Assembly: GCF_934630525.1 (NCBI RefSeq)
Contig: NZ_CAKTVX010000011.1
Span: 1-64,000 of the forward strand
DNA from: an uncultured Slackia sp.
GTDB lineage: Bacteria; Actinomycetota; Coriobacteriia; Coriobacteriales; Eggerthellaceae
DNA: 64,000 bases
Direction: 5' to 3'
Part shown: positions 19,324-27,474 of the stretch, in pieces
Layout: every line of letters starts with the position of its first letter
How positions within the stretch are numbered: the first letter of the stretch is position 1
Notes under the pieces: model-generated
Told to the model about the DNA's origin: nothing
Seen by the model: only the letters and a program-made list of their open reading frames with translations
Databases searched by the model: none
Made by a program: the position numbers and the translations under genes

Positions 19324-20259
19324 CTACGGCAACATTCCCATGGTCTCGAACGCGAAATAGCCCAAAACCAGCGCGCCCACGATGATGCGGTAAATGCCGA
19401 ATGCCGTGAAGTCGTTCTTCTTGATATAGCCCATGAGGAACTTGATTGAAATGACCGACATCACGAAAGCGGTCACAATGCCCACCACGAGCACGACGAT
19501 TTCGGTCTGCGTCATGGCAACGCCTGCCAAAACGAACTTCGCAACCTTCACCACGCCCCAACCGAGCATCACGGGAATGGCCAGGAAGAACGTGAACTCA
19601 GTCGCAGCCGTGCGCGAACAGCCCGTGAGCATGCCGCCAATGATGGTTGCACCCGAGCGCGACGTGCCGGGGACCATGGCCAAGCACTGGAAGAAGCCGA
19701 TCTTCAGCGCGGTTTTCCAATCGATGTCGTCGACGTTCGTCACCTTGAACAGCGACGCCTCGGCGGCGGCTTCAGCGTCGGCCTCGCTCACGCGCGCATG
19801 ACGGCCGCGCGGCGCTTCCACCTCGGCGAGCGCTTCCTTGAAACGACGGCGATTGCGACGCTCGAGCACGATGAACACGATGCCGTACAAAACGAGCATG
19901 GCCGCGACGGTAACTTTGTTATAGAAATGCTCGTTCATGAAATCGTCGAGCGCGAAACCGAACACGGCCGCAGGCAGGCACCCAATGACCACCATGCCCC
20001 AAAGGCGCCACGTGCTGCGACGCTCGTCGACCGTTTTGCTCGGCGAGAAGGGGTTGAGCTTATGGAAATACAGAATAATGACCGCCATGATGGCGCCAAT
20101 CTGGATAACCACCAAGAACAGCGCAAGGAACGAATCGGAAACCTGCAGTTTCACGAACTCGTCAACGAGAATCATGTGGCCCGTCGAGGAAATAGGCAGC
20201 CATTCGGTAATGCCCTCGACCAGACCAATGAGCAGTGCTTTTAAAGCTTCAATAAGCAT
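19324..20259 (-). CDS. uppP: undecaprenyl-diphosphatase (UppP/BacA)
   Basis: Integral membrane phosphatase that regenerates undecaprenyl phosphate for cell-wall synthesis; overproduction is known to give bacitracin tolerance. GLVEGITEWLPISSTGHMIL at the N terminus and PGTSRSGATIIGG further on are the two catalytic family signatures. About eight hydrophobic segments are visible. GGAAGG lies ten bases before the ATG at 20259; an ATG at 20283 lacks a site. A charged loop near residues 150-180 is longer than usual. Confidence 0.95.
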   Translation of the reverse strand: MLIEALKALLIGLVEGITEWLPISSTGHMILVDEFVKLQVSDSFLALFLVVIQIGAIMAVIILYFHKLNPFSPSKTVDERRSTWRLWGMVVIGCLPAAVFGFALDDFMNEHFYNKVTVAAMLVLYGIVFIVLERRNRRRFKEALAEVEAPRGRHARVSEADAEAAAEASLFKVTNVDDIDWKTALKIGFFQCLAMVPGTSRSGATIIGGMLTGCSRTAATEFTFFLAIPVMLGWGVVKVAKFVLAGVAMTQTEIVVLVVGIVTAFVMSVISIKFLMGYIKKNDFTAFGIYRIIVGALVLGYFAFETMGMLP

Positions 20260-20352
20260 GGGCGCTAAACCTTCCGCATTCATGTGTATTTATGCAACCG
20301 TTGAATTCTATATGACGGGCGCGCGTTCGTTGTGCAAAGCGCGCGCATTGCC

Positions 20353-20381
20353 TTGGAAAAACAGAACCAGAGCGTTATTAT
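20353..20381 (+). promoter_or_regulatory. sigma70-type promoter of the VUT transporter
   Basis: TTGGAA at 20353-20358, a 17-bp spacer and TATTAT at 20376-20381. Transcription would start near 20388, just ahead of the riboswitch. Confidence 0.7.
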
Positions 20382-20414
20382 GGTAAATGGTACGCAAAAG
20401 CAAGAAGCGCCACC

Positions 20415-20463
20415 CAAGCAGTTCGGGTCCGAAATCCTGCTTGTAAAACCTAAAACCAAAGGA
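20415..20463 (+). promoter_or_regulatory. candidate preQ1-I riboswitch
   Basis: Stem CAAGCAG/CTGCTTG (20415-20421 and 20437-20443) holds a loop with GTTC and ATCC at the positions expected in preQ1-I. The A-rich tail GTAAAACCTAAAACC follows, and its ACC can pair with GGT of the loop to form the pseudoknot. The tail abuts the AAAGGAG ribosome site, implying translational control. The downstream gene encodes a queuosine-precursor-type transporter, which agrees with the known use of this class. Confidence 0.72.
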
Positions 20464-20473
20464 GAAAGTCGCA

Positions 20474-21205
20474 ATGCGCAAATTTTTCGAAGACTACAAG
20501 GTCTTGCTGCGGAGCATTCCCGCTCCCACCGTCACGATTTTCATCGTGAGCGTCATCCTCATGAATCTCATGGCAAACAAGGAGCTTCTGAGCACGCCAT
20601 GGCTCGCGCTCGACTGCGGCTTCGCCGTGAGCTGGGTTTCCTTCCTCTGCATGGACATGATCTGCAAGCGCTTCGGCGCGAAGGCGTCCATCAAAATCTC
20701 GATTCTCGCGCTGGGCGTGAACCTGGCTGTGTGCCTGTTCTTCTGGCTCATGAGCCTCACCCCGGGCATGTGGGGCGCCTATTACGACACCGGCATGGTC
20801 GAAGTCAACGACGCCCTGAACGCCACCATCGGCGGCACGTGGTACGTCGTGCTGGGCAGCTCGCTTGCGATGCTGTGCTCGTCGACCGTGAATTCCCTGC
20901 TCAACGTGGCCATCGGCCGCCTTTCCACGTCGAATACCTTCGGCGCGTTCGCGAAGCGTTCCTACATTTCCACAGGCATTGCGCAGTTCGTCGACAACTT
21001 GATTTTCGCCATCGTCGTGTCGCATGTGTTCTTCGGCTGGACGTGGATTCAGGTGCTCACCTGCTCGTTCACGGGTGCTATGGCTGAGCTGCTGTGCGAG
21101 ATTTTGCTGAGCCCCGTGGGCTACAAAGTCGTGCGCGGCTGGGAGCGCGAGAACGTGGGCGCAGCATACATCAATCGCATCGCCGCACAGAAAGCCAACC
21201 AATGA
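20474..21205 (+). CDS. VUT-family transporter, probable queuosine precursor uptake (YhhQ-like)
   Basis: A 243-aa membrane protein with about six hydrophobic segments. SWVSFLCMDMICKRFGAKAS and the C-terminal SYISTGIAQFVDNLIFAIVVSHVFFGW match the VUT/YhhQ family, whose characterised members import queuine or preQ0/preQ1. AAAGGAG lies nine bases before the ATG and overlaps the end of the riboswitch. The stop codon overlaps the start of the SDR gene (ATGA), so the two are translationally coupled. Confidence 0.9.
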   Translation: MRKFFEDYKVLLRSIPAPTVTIFIVSVILMNLMANKELLSTPWLALDCGFAVSWVSFLCMDMICKRFGAKASIKISILALGVNLAVCLFFWLMSLTPGMWGAYYDTGMVEVNDALNATIGGTWYVVLGSSLAMLCSSTVNSLLNVAIGRLSTSNTFGAFAKRSYISTGIAQFVDNLIFAIVVSHVFFGWTWIQVLTCSFTGAMAELLCEILLSPVGYKVVRGWERENVGAAYINRIAAQKANQ

Positions 21206-21882
21206 AGGCACTCGTAACGGGCCCTTCGGCAGGCATTGGCCGAGCATGCGCCGAGTTGTTTTTACGGCGCGGGTGGCAGGTGTACGGCTTCGATATCGCG
21301 CCGGCGTCGATTGCTCACGCAGAATACGAGCATTTCATTGTCGACGTGCGTGATCGAGCAGCGTTTCCTGCCGGTCTCGAGCCTAACGTCATCGTGAATA
21401 ATGCCGGCGTGCAGGGCGCAGACGATATTGCCGTGAACCTGCAGGGCACCATCAATATCACCGAGGCGTACGCATTCGTGGGCGACTTTCCCGCCGCGAA
21501 GCCCGCGCCGTGGATTCGCTCGATCGTGAATGTCGGCTCGGCGAGCGGACACACGGGTTCCGAATTTCCCGAGTACGCAGCGAGCAAGGGCGGCATTCTT
21601 TCGTACACGAAAAACGTCGCAAATCGCTTGGCGCCCCAGGGCATTTGCAACAGCGTCGACCCGGGAGGCGTGCTTACCGAGCTCAATCGCCCCGTGATGG
21701 ACGACGCCGCCATGTGGGAGCGTATCATGCAGCTCACGCCGCTGCGCCGTTGGGCCGAACCCGACGAAATCGCCGAGTGGGTTTATTTCGTTGGCGTGAC
21801 GAATCGCTTCATGACCGGCCAAAACCTCCTTATCGATGGAGGCGAGGCGGGCGCCGCCGAATTCGTATGGCCTGAAGGCTAG
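21202..21882 (+). CDS. short-chain dehydrogenase/reductase
   Basis: Rossmann-fold NAD(P)-dependent oxidoreductase of 226 aa. It shows the cofactor motif TGPSAGIG at residues 6-13, NNAG, a catalytic Ser in NVGSASG, and YAASK as the Tyr/Lys pair. The C-terminal LLIDGGEAG is typical. It overlaps the VUT stop codon by four bases and has no independent ribosome site, so it is co-translated with the transporter. The substrate is unknown; a link to queuosine metabolism is possible only through its position. Confidence 0.9.
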   Translation: MKALVTGPSAGIGRACAELFLRRGWQVYGFDIAPASIAHAEYEHFIVDVRDRAAFPAGLEPNVIVNNAGVQGADDIAVNLQGTINITEAYAFVGDFPAAKPAPWIRSIVNVGSASGHTGSEFPEYAASKGGILSYTKNVANRLAPQGICNSVDPGGVLTELNRPVMDDAAMWERIMQLTPLRRWAEPDEIAEWVYFVGVTNRFMTGQNLLIDGGEAGAAEFVWPEG

Positions 21883-22210
21883 GTCTTGTGGCACCCACTT
21901 CGGTTTATAGGAAAAGTCGGTTCGGGCGGCTTCTTTCATGAAAGATAAACAAGGCTTGCGCGGGCGCTCTGGAAACAGGCACAGCTTGTCCTGTGGGCTT
22001 TTGTCCGAGGCTCTTCCCCTGCGTGCTTTTGCGCTATGGGTTTATGTCCCGGGCTTTTGTCCCGGGCTTTTCCCATAAGCCCTTTTGCCTCGTAAACGTT
22101 CATTTCTCACCATGCGAATCGACCCCGAAAACGGGAGATCTCATCAAGAAAGCCGCCCTTGGGCGGCTTTCTTGCGATGTTCGATATTTACTTTCGAGAT
22201 CGATTTCGGC
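21883..22210. other. intergenic region between SDR and rubrerythrin
   Basis: Contains short degenerate repeats (CTTTTGTCCCGGG units near 22035-22065) and a strong bidirectional terminator at 22145-22174. No gene seen. Confidence 0.6.
22145..22174. terminator. bidirectional terminator, SDR / rubrerythrin
   Basis: A 14-bp perfect stem (CAAGAAAGCCGCCC and complement) with a TT loop and built-in A/T ends, between convergent genes. Confidence 0.85.
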
Positions 22211-22747
22211 TTAGAAGTTTTCAGCCGAAATCTCGAAGTACGCCTGCGGATGGTTGCAAACGGGGCACACGTCCGGAGCCTTCGTGCCTACGACGATGTG
22301 GCCGCAATTACGGCATTCCCACACCTTGACCTCGCTCTTCTCAAACACAGCGGCGGTTTCGACGTTGTGCAGCAGCGCGCGATAACGCTCCTCATGATGC
22401 TTCTCGATGGCGCCAACCTGACGGAACTTTTCGGCGAGCTCGGGGAAGCCCTCTTCTTCAGCCGTCTTGGCAAACTCGTCGTACATGTCGGTCCACTCGA
22501 AATTCTCGCCATCGGCCGCAGCGGCAAGGTTTTCCGCCGTGGTGCCAATGCCCTCGAGCTCGCGGAACCACATCTTGGCGTGATACTGCTCGTTCGCGGA
22601 AGTCTTGCGGAAGATTTCGGCAATCTGCTCGTAGCCCTCTTTCTTCGCGACCGACGCGAAATACGTGTATTTATTGGTCGCCTGCGACTCGCCCGCGAAC
22701 GCAGCCTGCAGGTTTTTCTCAGTTTGGGTTCCAGCGTATTTGGACAT
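22211..22747 (-). CDS. rubrerythrin
   Basis: Non-haem diiron peroxidase that reduces hydrogen peroxide in anaerobes. The N-terminal four-helix domain carries GESQATNKY, ANEQYHAKM and EKHHEERY, giving the diiron Glu/His ligands. The C-terminal rubredoxin domain has CRNCGH and CPVCNHPQAYFE, four Cys for one Fe. At 178 aa it is standard size. AAAGGGGG precedes the ATG. Monocistronic. Confidence 0.97.
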   Translation of the reverse strand: MSKYAGTQTEKNLQAAFAGESQATNKYTYFASVAKKEGYEQIAEIFRKTSANEQYHAKMWFRELEGIGTTAENLAAAADGENFEWTDMYDEFAKTAEEEGFPELAEKFRQVGAIEKHHEERYRALLHNVETAAVFEKSEVKVWECRNCGHIVVGTKAPDVCPVCNHPQAYFEISAENF

Positions 22748-23047
22748 TTCGAATCCCCCTTTTGGATTTCCAGCCGTGGGCCCTTCGCCCGTGGCTTATG
22801 CTGCAAATGATACACCGTCTCAATACGAATTGGTAGCTTTTGCAACATCTGTTTCCGAATTGGGATAAAACTGGGACAGAAACGCCATGTACGATCGGGC
22901 CCTGTGGACGGCTTGCGACTGGCTTATCCAAATCGGACGAAATAGCGTAGCCGCATCAGATGCCCGTGCCGATTCAAAGAGCCCATGAGTTCCAGCTGGC
23001 TCACATGCATGAGCCGATCCGCATCATCTGCGCGACAGCGTATCGCT

Positions 23048-23872
23048 CTAAACGAGCGCAGCCTCTATCGCCTTCATGAGGAACTCCGTCGCGCCCTTTC
23101 CCGCGCGGGAGTCATAATACTCGACGAATCGGCTATCGGCCAAATATCCCTGAGCGAGACAGACGTGAGCTTGCGGCGAATAGGCGCCCTTTGCCCATTG
23201 CATGCAAATCCAGTCGGCATGCATGCGCGCCAACTTCGTAGCTTCAGGGCTCAACGCATCGCCCGTCGACATCGCCTTCTTCAACTGCTTGATAATCGCG
23301 ACTTCAAGCTTTTCTTTCGTCCCCCACTCCTCATCGCTCATGTCGAGCAGCCTTTCATTGGCCGCATCAACCGCCGCATCGCCATAGCGCTCGCGAGCCT
23401 CAATGCCATAACGCATCTCGTTCGAGTGCACCGCGCTCCAGCGCTTCAGGTGCGGCAACACCGCGCCCATAAGAGACACGGCCTCGTCGCGCGTCATTCC
23501 TGTGCTTTCCGCCAGGCGCGGCGCACAGTCTTCGATCATGGCATCCATTGTTGTTTCATAGGTATATTCGCCCTGTTGGTAGCACCATTTGCAATAATGC
23601 GAGTCGGCCGAACCGTGAGCATCGGTGCCATATTCTTCGGGCGCGAGCATCATTCCGCAGCTTTCGCAGTAATGCTCGGGCCAATCAAGCAAGTGAGCAA
23701 CAGGCTCATTCAGCACATTCGCGATAAGCTTCAGCATATCAATGCCGGGCGTCACTTCGCCGCGCTCCCACCGCGACACCGCCTGACGCGTCACGTATAA
23801 TTTCGCCGCAAGCTCCTCCTGTGTGAGCCCTTTGCGTTTACGCAGATCAAGAAGCGTTTCTCCGAAATTCAT
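23048..23872 (-). CDS. XRE-family regulator with zinc ribbon and TipAS-like domain
   Basis: Residues 5-60 form a Cro/C1-type HTH (LTQEELAAKLYVTRQAVSRWERGEVTPGIDML). A four-Cys zinc ribbon follows (CESCGM at about 77 and CKWCYQ at about 100). The helical C-terminal half resembles the TipAS ligand-binding fold. This combination is known from predicted drug- or stress-responsive regulators. GGGAGG lies six bases before the ATG at 23872, giving 274 aa. No target can be assigned. Confidence 0.88.
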   Translation of the reverse strand: MNFGETLLDLRKRKGLTQEELAAKLYVTRQAVSRWERGEVTPGIDMLKLIANVLNEPVAHLLDWPEHYCESCGMMLAPEEYGTDAHGSADSHYCKWCYQQGEYTYETTMDAMIEDCAPRLAESTGMTRDEAVSLMGAVLPHLKRWSAVHSNEMRYGIEARERYGDAAVDAANERLLDMSDEEWGTKEKLEVAIIKQLKKAMSTGDALSPEATKLARMHADWICMQWAKGAYSPQAHVCLAQGYLADSRFVEYYDSRAGKGATEFLMKAIEAALV

Positions 23873-24052
23873 TCGCAACCTCCCACGAAGCACCGTCTGG
23901 AATGCCGCCCGCCGGCCTTCCCTGCTTAAACTTTATCGTGCGCGAAGCACCATTCCAAGCAACATCTAGTTGCGTAAAACGTTGGACGACCCAGGCAGCA
24001 ACAAAGAGCGGCCCAGGCGGCAGCATCTTGACGGACTTCTTCGAAGCTTTTC

Positions 24053-24201
24053 GCATGAAAACGCGCGAAGTGCGTACCCTGCTGATTTCTATGCTCTCGC
24101 ATTAATTTTGCAGTTCAATAAAAGCCCAGGTCGGTTAATAACGCTCCTCCGCCAATTCGACAACATCGCCAAGAGGGTACGCACTTCGTGCGTTTTCATG
24201 C
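24053..24201. repeat. inverted-repeat element, copy a
   Basis: Arms 24053-24080 and 24174-24201 are complementary in 27 of 28 positions (core GCGAAGTGCGTACCC). The 93-bp spacer has the central motif in reverse orientation (CCCAGGTC at 24125-24132; midpoint 24127). It ends 74 bp before the nuclease-fold gene at 24276. The single mismatch is a G-T pair. Confidence 0.9.
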
Positions 24202-24275
24202 AACGAAACGATACATTTCAGCCCCGTCTCCCCATTTTGCCCCTCCTGGCGTGCCGGGCCTGGTAAAGTTCGCAC

Positions 24276-25337
24276 ATGGAAGAAATTTTGTGCGACATAT
24301 CGGCGTTCCGCTTTCATCGGACCCCTCCGCAGATTCTTATGCTCTGCCCGCCTTACCCCGATAGGGCATGCGACAGGAATCGCGCCGGGTTCAAAAACCA
24401 CGTGCTCACGCAGGAGGTGCTTGGCGGGCCCGTTCACCTTCTGACGCGCGATCGCAAACAGCGCTTGAATAATTCGAGCACGGTATCACACCTCGTCACG
24501 AACGAATTGCCGTCGGGATGCATACAAGAAACCAGTCTGGGAATCTTGACGACAAGTCCCCTTTATTCCCTGCTCAGTCTCACCGGACACACCAGCGAAG
24601 TTCATCTTGCGATGGCAATGTACGAATTCTGCGGCACATTTTCGGTTTTTCGGCCGAGCCCGCTTATCGAGGCGCTCCTCGATCGAATCGATTGTTCCGA
24701 GCTGATTCCTCGTTCATTCGGATGGCAACGAATCAAAAGTCCCGCCGGCCGAAAGACCGACCTCTGGAAACGCGAACCGCTTATCGAGATAAACGAGCTG
24801 CAGCGATTCGCCGTCGAAATGAAAAGTGCTCGCGGCGGACGGCAGTTCGCGCGTGCGGTGAAATACGTGACCGGAATTACGGCTTCGCCCTTCGAAGCGC
24901 AGGCTTCGATGCTGTTCGCGCTGCCAAGAAGCAAAGGAGGCGAAGGCTTTTCGAGCTTCACCAACAATGAGAAGATTCCGCTTTCGAGAAACGCGAGGCG
25001 CATCTGCAGTAAAACCGCCTGCTACGCCGACCTGCTCTTCGACGTCCCTGAAACGTCCAGCCCGCTCATTATCGAGTGCCAAGGGAAGGTAGCCCACGAC
25101 GATTACGCGGCGGCGATTTCCGATTCGGACCGAATGGCCGCGCTTCAACAGATGGGCTTTACCGTTATGCCGCTCACCTACCGGCAAATCGCCGAGCGCG
25201 CCAATTTCGACGTGGTGCGCAGGATGGTCGCCAAGCAAATCGGAGTTACGTATCGAAACAAGAGCGCCGAAGAAACGCGGCGCGAAATAGATTTAAGGCG
25301 CAACATCTTCATCGACTGGGCGACCCTCGGGCAATAG
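24276..25337 (+). CDS. Vsr/DUF559-like nuclease-fold protein, paralogue 2
   Basis: A 353-aa protein of the same family as those at 10993 and 42997. It shows an N-terminal EEILCDISAFRFHR, a middle YEFCGTFS box and SPFEAQASMLFAL (helical Glu). ADLLFD and LIIECQGKVAHDD form the acidic strand pair, and RMAALQQMGFTVMPLT the closing strand. In Vsr/DUF559 nucleases, acidic residues at these places bind metal. No ribosome site precedes the ATG, and TAAAGT ends six bases upstream, so it looks leaderless. It is bracketed at 74 and 40 bp by repeat copies a and b. Function unknown. Confidence 0.7.
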   Translation: MEEILCDISAFRFHRTPPQILMLCPPYPDRACDRNRAGFKNHVLTQEVLGGPVHLLTRDRKQRLNNSSTVSHLVTNELPSGCIQETSLGILTTSPLYSLLSLTGHTSEVHLAMAMYEFCGTFSVFRPSPLIEALLDRIDCSELIPRSFGWQRIKSPAGRKTDLWKREPLIEINELQRFAVEMKSARGGRQFARAVKYVTGITASPFEAQASMLFALPRSKGGEGFSSFTNNEKIPLSRNARRICSKTACYADLLFDVPETSSPLIIECQGKVAHDDYAAAISDSDRMAALQQMGFTVMPLTYRQIAERANFDVVRRMVAKQIGVTYRNKSAEETRREIDLRRNIFIDWATLGQ

Positions 25338-25377
25338 CCCGATTGGCTCATGCATTTTGCGCCGCGCCGAAATGCGG

Positions 25378-25530
25378 TTGCGTGAAAACGCGCGAAGTGC
25401 GTACCCTTGTCGAGCGCTTGAGATAGCAACAAACGCGCGCCGCTGCAAAACCCCAGGTCACGAAAATTCAATCCTGACGTCTCGCCCATTGTTTCTTTTA
25501 CGGGTACGCACTTCGTGCGTTTTCATGCAA
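25378..25530. repeat. inverted-repeat element, copy b
   Basis: Arms 25378-25406 and 25502-25530 match in 27 of 29 positions, both mismatches being G-T pairs. The central motif is in reverse orientation, GCAAAACCCCAGGTCA at 25445-25460; midpoint 25454. The arms are nearly identical to copy a. It lies 40 bp after the paralogue-2 stop. Confidence 0.9.
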
Positions 25531-25710
25531 CGAGGCTCGTAGCAATGCTCGTATGTCGCAATCAACGCGCCGGCGTCCAAACGCAACCAGCAAAAGAGCT
25601 GTACAAAAAAGGCCGAACAAGTACGGCGAAGACCTCACCCTGAAGACAACCTTACTTTTTCCTTTCATGGAAGCACAAGAAGAGAAATAGCCGCAACGGC
25701 GTGCTAGAAT

Positions 25711-25926
25711 CGAACGCAACGGAGAGGGATTGGCCCTCCAAGACCGATTATCAAGGGTGATGGCTTACGGTCGTTGTTCTTTAGGGAACGCCAAACGAAT
25801 AATGCGATAAGGAGGGCCCTCAGGGCTTAAATTCGTGTGGCGCTTTTCCCGCCTGTTGAACCATATGAGCAAATACACGGCGGTTGTGGATGCGCGTTAG
25901 CACCAACGCGCATGGCAACGCAGCCG
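25711..25926 (+). promoter_or_regulatory. structured leader of the SAM methyltransferase gene, riboswitch-like
   Basis: An extended -10 (TGCTAGAAT, about 25702-25710) would start transcription near 25717. The leader contains GAGGG-CCCTC and GACCG-CGGTC stems and a GGAGGGCCCTC palindrome. Next comes a strong hairpin at 25890-25913 (ATGCGCGTT-AGCACC-AACGCGCAT) that can extend outward with CGGCGGTTG/CAACGCAGCCG and is followed by TGTTTTC. No known class was recognised. The arrangement suggests a sensor plus attenuator. Confidence 0.45.
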
Positions 25927-25991
25927 CTGTTTTCAAAAGACAGGACTGAACACTGAATTTCCCAAAAGCAAATAGCTTCCCCGCCAATCTC

Positions 25992-26672
25992 GTGCGCGAG
26001 AAAATTATGGGTCCCAACCCACTCAAAATTTGCGAAGAGCTCCTGAGTGAAGTGAATCTGGCACCTGGCTCAGTCGTATGCGACCTTGGCTCGGGCACGG
26101 GCATCACAAGCGCAATGCTTGCGCGCGAGTACGGGTTCGACGTGTATGCCGTCGACCTGTGGAGCAACCCCGTCGAGAACCGTGCGTTCTTCAACGAGCT
26201 CGGCATTCTCCCTGAGACCATTCACCCCGTGAAAGCCGACGCCACGCAGGGACTGCCGTTTGCACCAGAATTCTTTGACGCTGTGGTGAGCGTTGATTCA
26301 TACAACTATTATGGCCGCGACCCGCACTATCTCGGCGAGAAGCTGCTGCCTTACGTAAAACGAAACGACATGCTCTACCTGGCCCTTCCCGGCATGGTGC
26401 GCGATTGCCACAACAACCTGCCAGCATGCCTGCTTGAGTCGTGGACGTCCGAGCAGCTCGACTATATGCACGATATCGCCTGGTGGCGAGCTATGATTTC
26501 ACAAACCGAAGGAGTCGAAATCGTTGATATGCACGCTATGGAGTGCACCACTGAGGCATGGGCCGATTGGCTCGCGTGCGACAACCCCTACGCGCAAGGC
26601 GATCGCAAGGCTATCGAAGCTGGCGCGCTCGAATACTTGAACACCATTGCCATAACGCTACGCAAGCTTTAG
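25992..26672 (+). CDS. class I SAM-dependent methyltransferase
   Basis: The SAM-binding motif VVCDLGSGTGITSAMLA is followed by an acidic strand end (YAVDLW) and DAVVSVDSYNYYG, a family-typical post-I/IV region. The N-terminal KIMGPNPLKICEELL is characteristic of a widespread group of uncharacterised small-molecule methyltransferases. GTG at 25992 gives 226 aa. The frame stays open back to a TGA at 25947, and ACAGGA precedes a CTG at 25953, so the true start may lie 13 codons upstream. It sits behind a structured leader and ahead of a terminator, as a single-gene unit between repeat copies b and c. Confidence 0.82.
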   Translation: MREKIMGPNPLKICEELLSEVNLAPGSVVCDLGSGTGITSAMLAREYGFDVYAVDLWSNPVENRAFFNELGILPETIHPVKADATQGLPFAPEFFDAVVSVDSYNYYGRDPHYLGEKLLPYVKRNDMLYLALPGMVRDCHNNLPACLLESWTSEQLDYMHDIAWWRAMISQTEGVEIVDMHAMECTTEAWADWLACDNPYAQGDRKAIEAGALEYLNTIAITLRKL

Positions 26673-26708
26673 TCGACGACGACACGCAAGCCATAACCCC
26701 ATGGCTGA

Positions 26709-26743
26709 CACGGGGCCATCTTCGCGCAAACGATGGCCCCGTG
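26709..26743 (+). terminator. hairpin terminator after methyltransferase
   Basis: CACGGGGCCATC pairs with GATGGCCCCGTG (12 bp, 11-nt loop), 37 bp past the stop. There is no T run, but the stem is strong. Confidence 0.6.
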
Positions 26744-26969
26744 GTCGAATCACAGCGTGCAAGGAGGCAGAAGCAACGTGCGCCCAGCGCGGTGTGGGCA
26801 TATCCCCGCCACAAAGCATAGCTTCTAATTCGCGCCCTTAGCTCAAACGCAAGACCGCGAAATTCGCCCTAAGAGCATGCATTGCACAGCGCGGCAAAGA
26901 GACGGATTAGGCAGCGTCGAAAAAGATGTTTCTATGGTTGCCAATCCCCGATTTCCCAACACGATTGCA

Positions 26970-27184
26970 GATTGCGCTTCACCAGGTACTTCGAGCAACA
27001 ACTCGGCGTGCTGTTTGAAAAAAGCGGCCCGGTGGCACCAAAGGGCATGCCTGCAGATCTGATGCGCGTACTATGCGCGAGCTTGTTTTCGCGCATAGTT
27101 TCGTGGTGGTTCGGGAGTGGCGTGAGCGAGACGCCCGAGCAAGTCGCCTCATGGTACGCTCAGGGCATGGGGATTGCAAAATAA
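26970..27184 (+). pseudogene. TetR-family regulator, C-terminal remnant
   Basis: The frame reading FTRYFEQQLGVLFEKS, ADLMRVLCASLFSRIVSWWF and SGVSETPEQVASWY matches the ligand-binding C-terminal domain seen in many TetR repressors. No N-terminal HTH can be found in any frame upstream. The preceding codons are Arg-rich and unrelated, and there is no start with a ribosome site. It appears to be a decayed gene that lost its DNA-binding half. Confidence 0.65.
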
Positions 27185-27201
27185 GCATCGGAAATGGTTT
27201 G

Positions 27202-27354
27202 TTGCAAGAAATCGCGCGAAGTGCGTACCCTGGTTCGAAAAAGCCGCTTCGCATTGTAACTAAAAAAGCCGCGACCTGGAGTTTTACCGGCATAAAACGT
27301 CCGCTTCATTGCAAAACTAAATTATGGGTACGCACTTCGTGCATATTCGTGCAA
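27202..27354. repeat. inverted-repeat element, copy c
   Basis: Arms 27202-27230 and 27326-27354 match in 24 of 29 positions. They share the GCGAAGTGCGTACCC core with copies a and b. The central motif is in forward orientation, GACCTGGAGTTTTAC at 27273-27287; midpoint 27278. It lies directly after the TetR remnant. Confidence 0.88.
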
Positions 27355-27374
27355 ACCGAAGGAAAAGCAACCGA

Positions 27375-27397
27375 AAAAGGGGCACAAGGCCCCTTTT
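27375..27397 (-). terminator. terminator after SulP transporter
   Basis: AAAAGGGGC and GCCCCTTTT form a 9-bp stem with a five-base loop; on the minus strand it runs into TTTTTCGG. It is 78 bp past the SulP stop. Confidence 0.75.
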
Positions 27398-27474
27398 CAG
27401 ATTTCTATGCAGCTATTTGGTCTCACGCCTTCACGCGTCAAACGCACCCTCGCAAACTTTCACAGCCCTTCGGT

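Noticed and set aside
25711..25850. Known riboswitch class (TPP, SAM, fluoride or guanidine)
   Set aside because: None of their conserved core sequences could be matched; left as an unclassified structured leader.
24053..27354. CRISPR array
   Set aside because: The repeats are inverted pairs kilobases apart, not evenly spaced direct repeats with spacers, and no cas gene is present.
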